IMG/VR virus record: IMGVR_UViG_3300032224_000292
Span: 1-30,003 of that record
Length of the DNA: 30,003 nucleotides
Reading direction: 5' to 3' (one strand)
Source: a virus
Part shown: positions 28,120 through 30,003 of the stretch, piece by piece
Layout of the letters: the number at the start of each line of letters is the position of its first letter
Position numbering within the stretch: position 1 is the first letter of the stretch
Translations under genes and position numbers: made by a program
The notes under the pieces: generated by a model
Told to the model about the DNA's origin: nothing
What the model saw: the letters and a program-made list of their open reading frames with translations, nothing else
The model's database searches: none

Positions 28120-30003
28120 TATACGGTCCTAATCATAATGTCTATGATTCCTCCAAAGCCATCAAATCGTTTATCGGGTGGTGTCATACGAGTAAATTGA
28201 ACTTCCTCTATGACTGCTTGTAATGATTCAGATGTAGTTAAATCTTGCCAAGTAATAACATCACCAGTCTTTTCAATTTCTTCTAGTAATCTAATGCGGT
28301 CAAATGCTCTACCTTCGTAACCAACTTCGGCATTGTATTTATCTGTCTCTATATCAAAACAATAAACAGGAAACTTAATAAGTCTTACGCGAGGCGTAGC
28401 AATAGTTGCTTTAGCCTGGTATCCCTTGAATGTAGGCCCAAGGGTAGTATCAGTACTGTCACGTGTAAATGTAAACTTGTATGCCAAAAATTCTTGGGCT
28501 ACGGCAGGAACAGAAGTAGTAACCTCTACTGGTTCTACGTTTGCTGAGTATCCAATATGGTCATACTCTGTTTCACTACCACCAGCATTAGTAGCAACAG
28601 AAGATAACAATGTTTCTCCAACGGTAAATGAACCTCTAGCAATTAAACGTTTAAAGTTTTTAGGCTCTAAGGTTCCGTATCTAATTTTGCCTGTTTTTAT
28701 ATATCCAGTTGGGGCTAGAACTGTAGTTGATTGGATAGCAATACCATTGCTACCAGATGTAGTAAATGCTATCTGGTCTGAGTTACCTACAAAATCTACG
28801 CTAGTAGCATAGCCACCTACTCCACTAAGAAAGGTATCAGTAGCATAAGGAAAACGTAAGGTCTCAAGTTCATTACTTAAATCAATTCTGTATAGTCCAG
28901 GACATCCACCAATAGAACCAGTTACCCATACAAATCTATCTCTAAATGCAAAGTCTAATCCTGTATTGGCTGCTTCAATAATTAGTGGACCATAACTTAG
29001 GTCTCCATTAGTATCTGATATGGATGCCACACGCACACCTTTGTTGGTGCCAATTACTAGGTAGCCTAGATAAGATTCAATCTTAAGTGGATACTCACCA
29101 CTAGGTAGTTGCGCTGCAATAATACCTGAGGTGAGGGTTGGCATAACGCCAGCAGTAGATAAAATAAATTTATAGATAGCACCATTACCACCAGCATAGC
29201 CAGCAGCATAGATGGCAGAGCCACCCTCTGATATGGATGTCCAAGTCCAACCAGTATTAGGATGTGTGTATGTAGCGGTAGGTAAAGTAGTAGTGCCGAG
29301 AGCACCAGTTAATTCATATATAGATGTACCTATACCAGCAACAAGACGTTGTTTAACCCAAGCCATCTTTACCGCAGCAGTACCAGTACTGTAATGGTTA
29401 TTTAATGCACCAGTTGCACCAATTGTTTGATAATAAATACGAGTTGCGTTAGCAATAAATAATGTAGTTCCATTACTAACTACATCTACTATCGCAGATG
29501 CAGTAGTTGCATATGTAGTATTAGTTGAACCAGTAGTTGTAATGTCTTTGAGTGTGGTAGAACCAGGAATAAAAGCAGTAACTACATCTGTAGTAGTAGA
29601 CACATTTGATATAAGTTTATATATACCAGTACTAGTAGAAGTATTAGTAGTCTCTTTAAGTAAAGTTACTTGTCCTTTAGTCCATACATCTACATTAGAA
29701 GAGTCGGCAAATCTGTGTGCTGTTGTCTCGCCACCAGATGGGTCATAAAACTTAATACCTGTGCCAGAATGGAAAGATGATTGACTTCTAATCCACCAAC
29801 CAGTAAGTGATTGTTCACCTGGCTCTTGGTTATTATCAAATTGGTCTTTTTTATAAGGAGCAGTCTGTCTGATGTATGGTCTAGCATCTGATACTGCATA
29901 GATGAATGGCATACCACCAAGGGCTACATCATAGGCTACATCTGTATTTGTCCAGACGGAACTGTCTGCTGTAATACCAAGGTCAACGGCAATAGAACGA
30001 CCA
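28119..30003 (-). CDS. Tail or adsorption structural protein, 5' end outside the window
   Basis: At least 628 aa. An ATG lies at 29910-29912, but the frame stays open upstream to the window edge, continuing SVWTNTDVAYDVALGG before that ATG, and no ribosome-binding site precedes the ATG. The true start is therefore outside the window. Sequence is beta-rich with many Thr/Ser/Gly and repeated GGNGAIYKF, GYLVIGTNKG and TSGSNGIAIQST-like strand turns, which suggest a beta-propeller or similar. The conserved C-terminus has RFDGFGGIIDIMIRTV. A minor tail or fibre-associated protein is the best reading; it is the first gene of the lysis-linked block in the window. Confidence 0.65.
   Translation of the reverse strand, partial: GRSIAVDLGITADSSVWTNTDVAYDVALGGMPFIYAVSDARPYIRQTAPYKKDQFDNNQEPGEQSLTGWWIRSQSSFHSGTGIKFYDPSGGETTAHRFADSSNVDVWTKGQVTLLKETTNTSTSTGIYKLISNVSTTTDVVTAFIPGSTTLKDITTTGSTNTTYATTASAIVDVVSNGTTLFIANATRIYYQTIGATGALNNHYSTGTAAVKMAWVKQRLVAGIGTSIYELTGALGTTTLPTATYTHPNTGWTWTSISEGGSAIYAAGYAGGNGAIYKFILSTAGVMPTLTSGIIAAQLPSGEYPLKIESYLGYLVIGTNKGVRVASISDTNGDLSYGPLIIEAANTGLDFAFRDRFVWVTGSIGGCPGLYRIDLSNELETLRFPYATDTFLSGVGGYATSVDFVGNSDQIAFTTSGSNGIAIQSTTVLAPTGYIKTGKIRYGTLEPKNFKRLIARGSFTVGETLLSSVATNAGGSETEYDHIGYSANVEPVEVTTSVPAVAQEFLAYKFTFTRDSTDTTLGPTFKGYQAKATIATPRVRLIKFPVYCFDIETDKYNAEVGYEGRAFDRIRLLEEIEKTGDVITWQDLTTSESLQAVIEEVQFTRMTPPDKRFDGFGGIIDIMIRTV

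Overview
The window is part of the genome of a tailed double-stranded DNA phage, very probably infecting an AT-rich actinobacterium of the freshwater or marine plankton. The actinobacterial link rests on a WhiB-like Fe-S regulator, a DUF932 (TIGR03299-type) protein, a DUF4192-like protein and a secreted transglycosylase ending in the Gly-Trp-Tyr tail seen in actinobacterial SLT proteins. No integrase, excisionase or CI-type repressor, and no tRNA, CRISPR array or insertion sequence, was seen. A lytic lifestyle is therefore likely, but the genome is incomplete.

The layout is two diverging arms. From a 578-bp control region (15607-16184) the leftward arm runs on the minus strand: terminase large subunit, five small lysine-rich proteins, portal, a proteasome/HslV-like Ntn hydrolase where a prohead protease would sit, a Pro-rich protein, three large presumed internal virion proteins (1707, 557 and 379 aa), a scaffold-like protein, and the N-terminus of the major capsid protein, cut by the left edge. 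Most of these genes are joined by TAATG stop/start overlaps. Only the head/packaging part of the late block is seen here.

The rightward arm (16185-27176, plus strand) is a tightly overlapping early/middle operon. It starts with an SSB-like protein and a zinc-binding protein, then has a terminator and a run of proteins of 32-61 aa, two with a membrane segment. A secreted lytic transglycosylase, DUF4192-like and DUF932 proteins follow. The replication/recombination set comes next: a RecB/Cas4-type nuclease, a Zn-finger protein, a RecA/DnaB-type ATPase, an Hjc-like resolvase, and a primase split into CHC2 and Toprim reading frames. The end carries an NTP-pyrophosphatase-like protein (DUF1599/Nmad1 type), a sigma-like factor, three small Zn/Fe-S proteins including FmdB-type and WhiB, and two nuclease-like genes. 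No DNA polymerase gene is present in this arm.

A bidirectional terminator (27205-27235) ends it. It faces a second minus-strand block (27255 to beyond 30003): a tail protein, a membrane/coiled-coil protein, a CHAP endolysin and a holin-like protein. If the genome is circular or circularly permuted, the two minus-strand blocks are one late operon, broken only by the missing part between the capsid and tail genes.

The points most worth a second look are the Ntn hydrolase in the protease position, the basic-protein family with a shared N-terminal motif, the split primase with its own internal ribosome-binding site, and hairpins placed just before ribosome-binding sites, one with a loop complementary to the next Shine-Dalgarno sequence.
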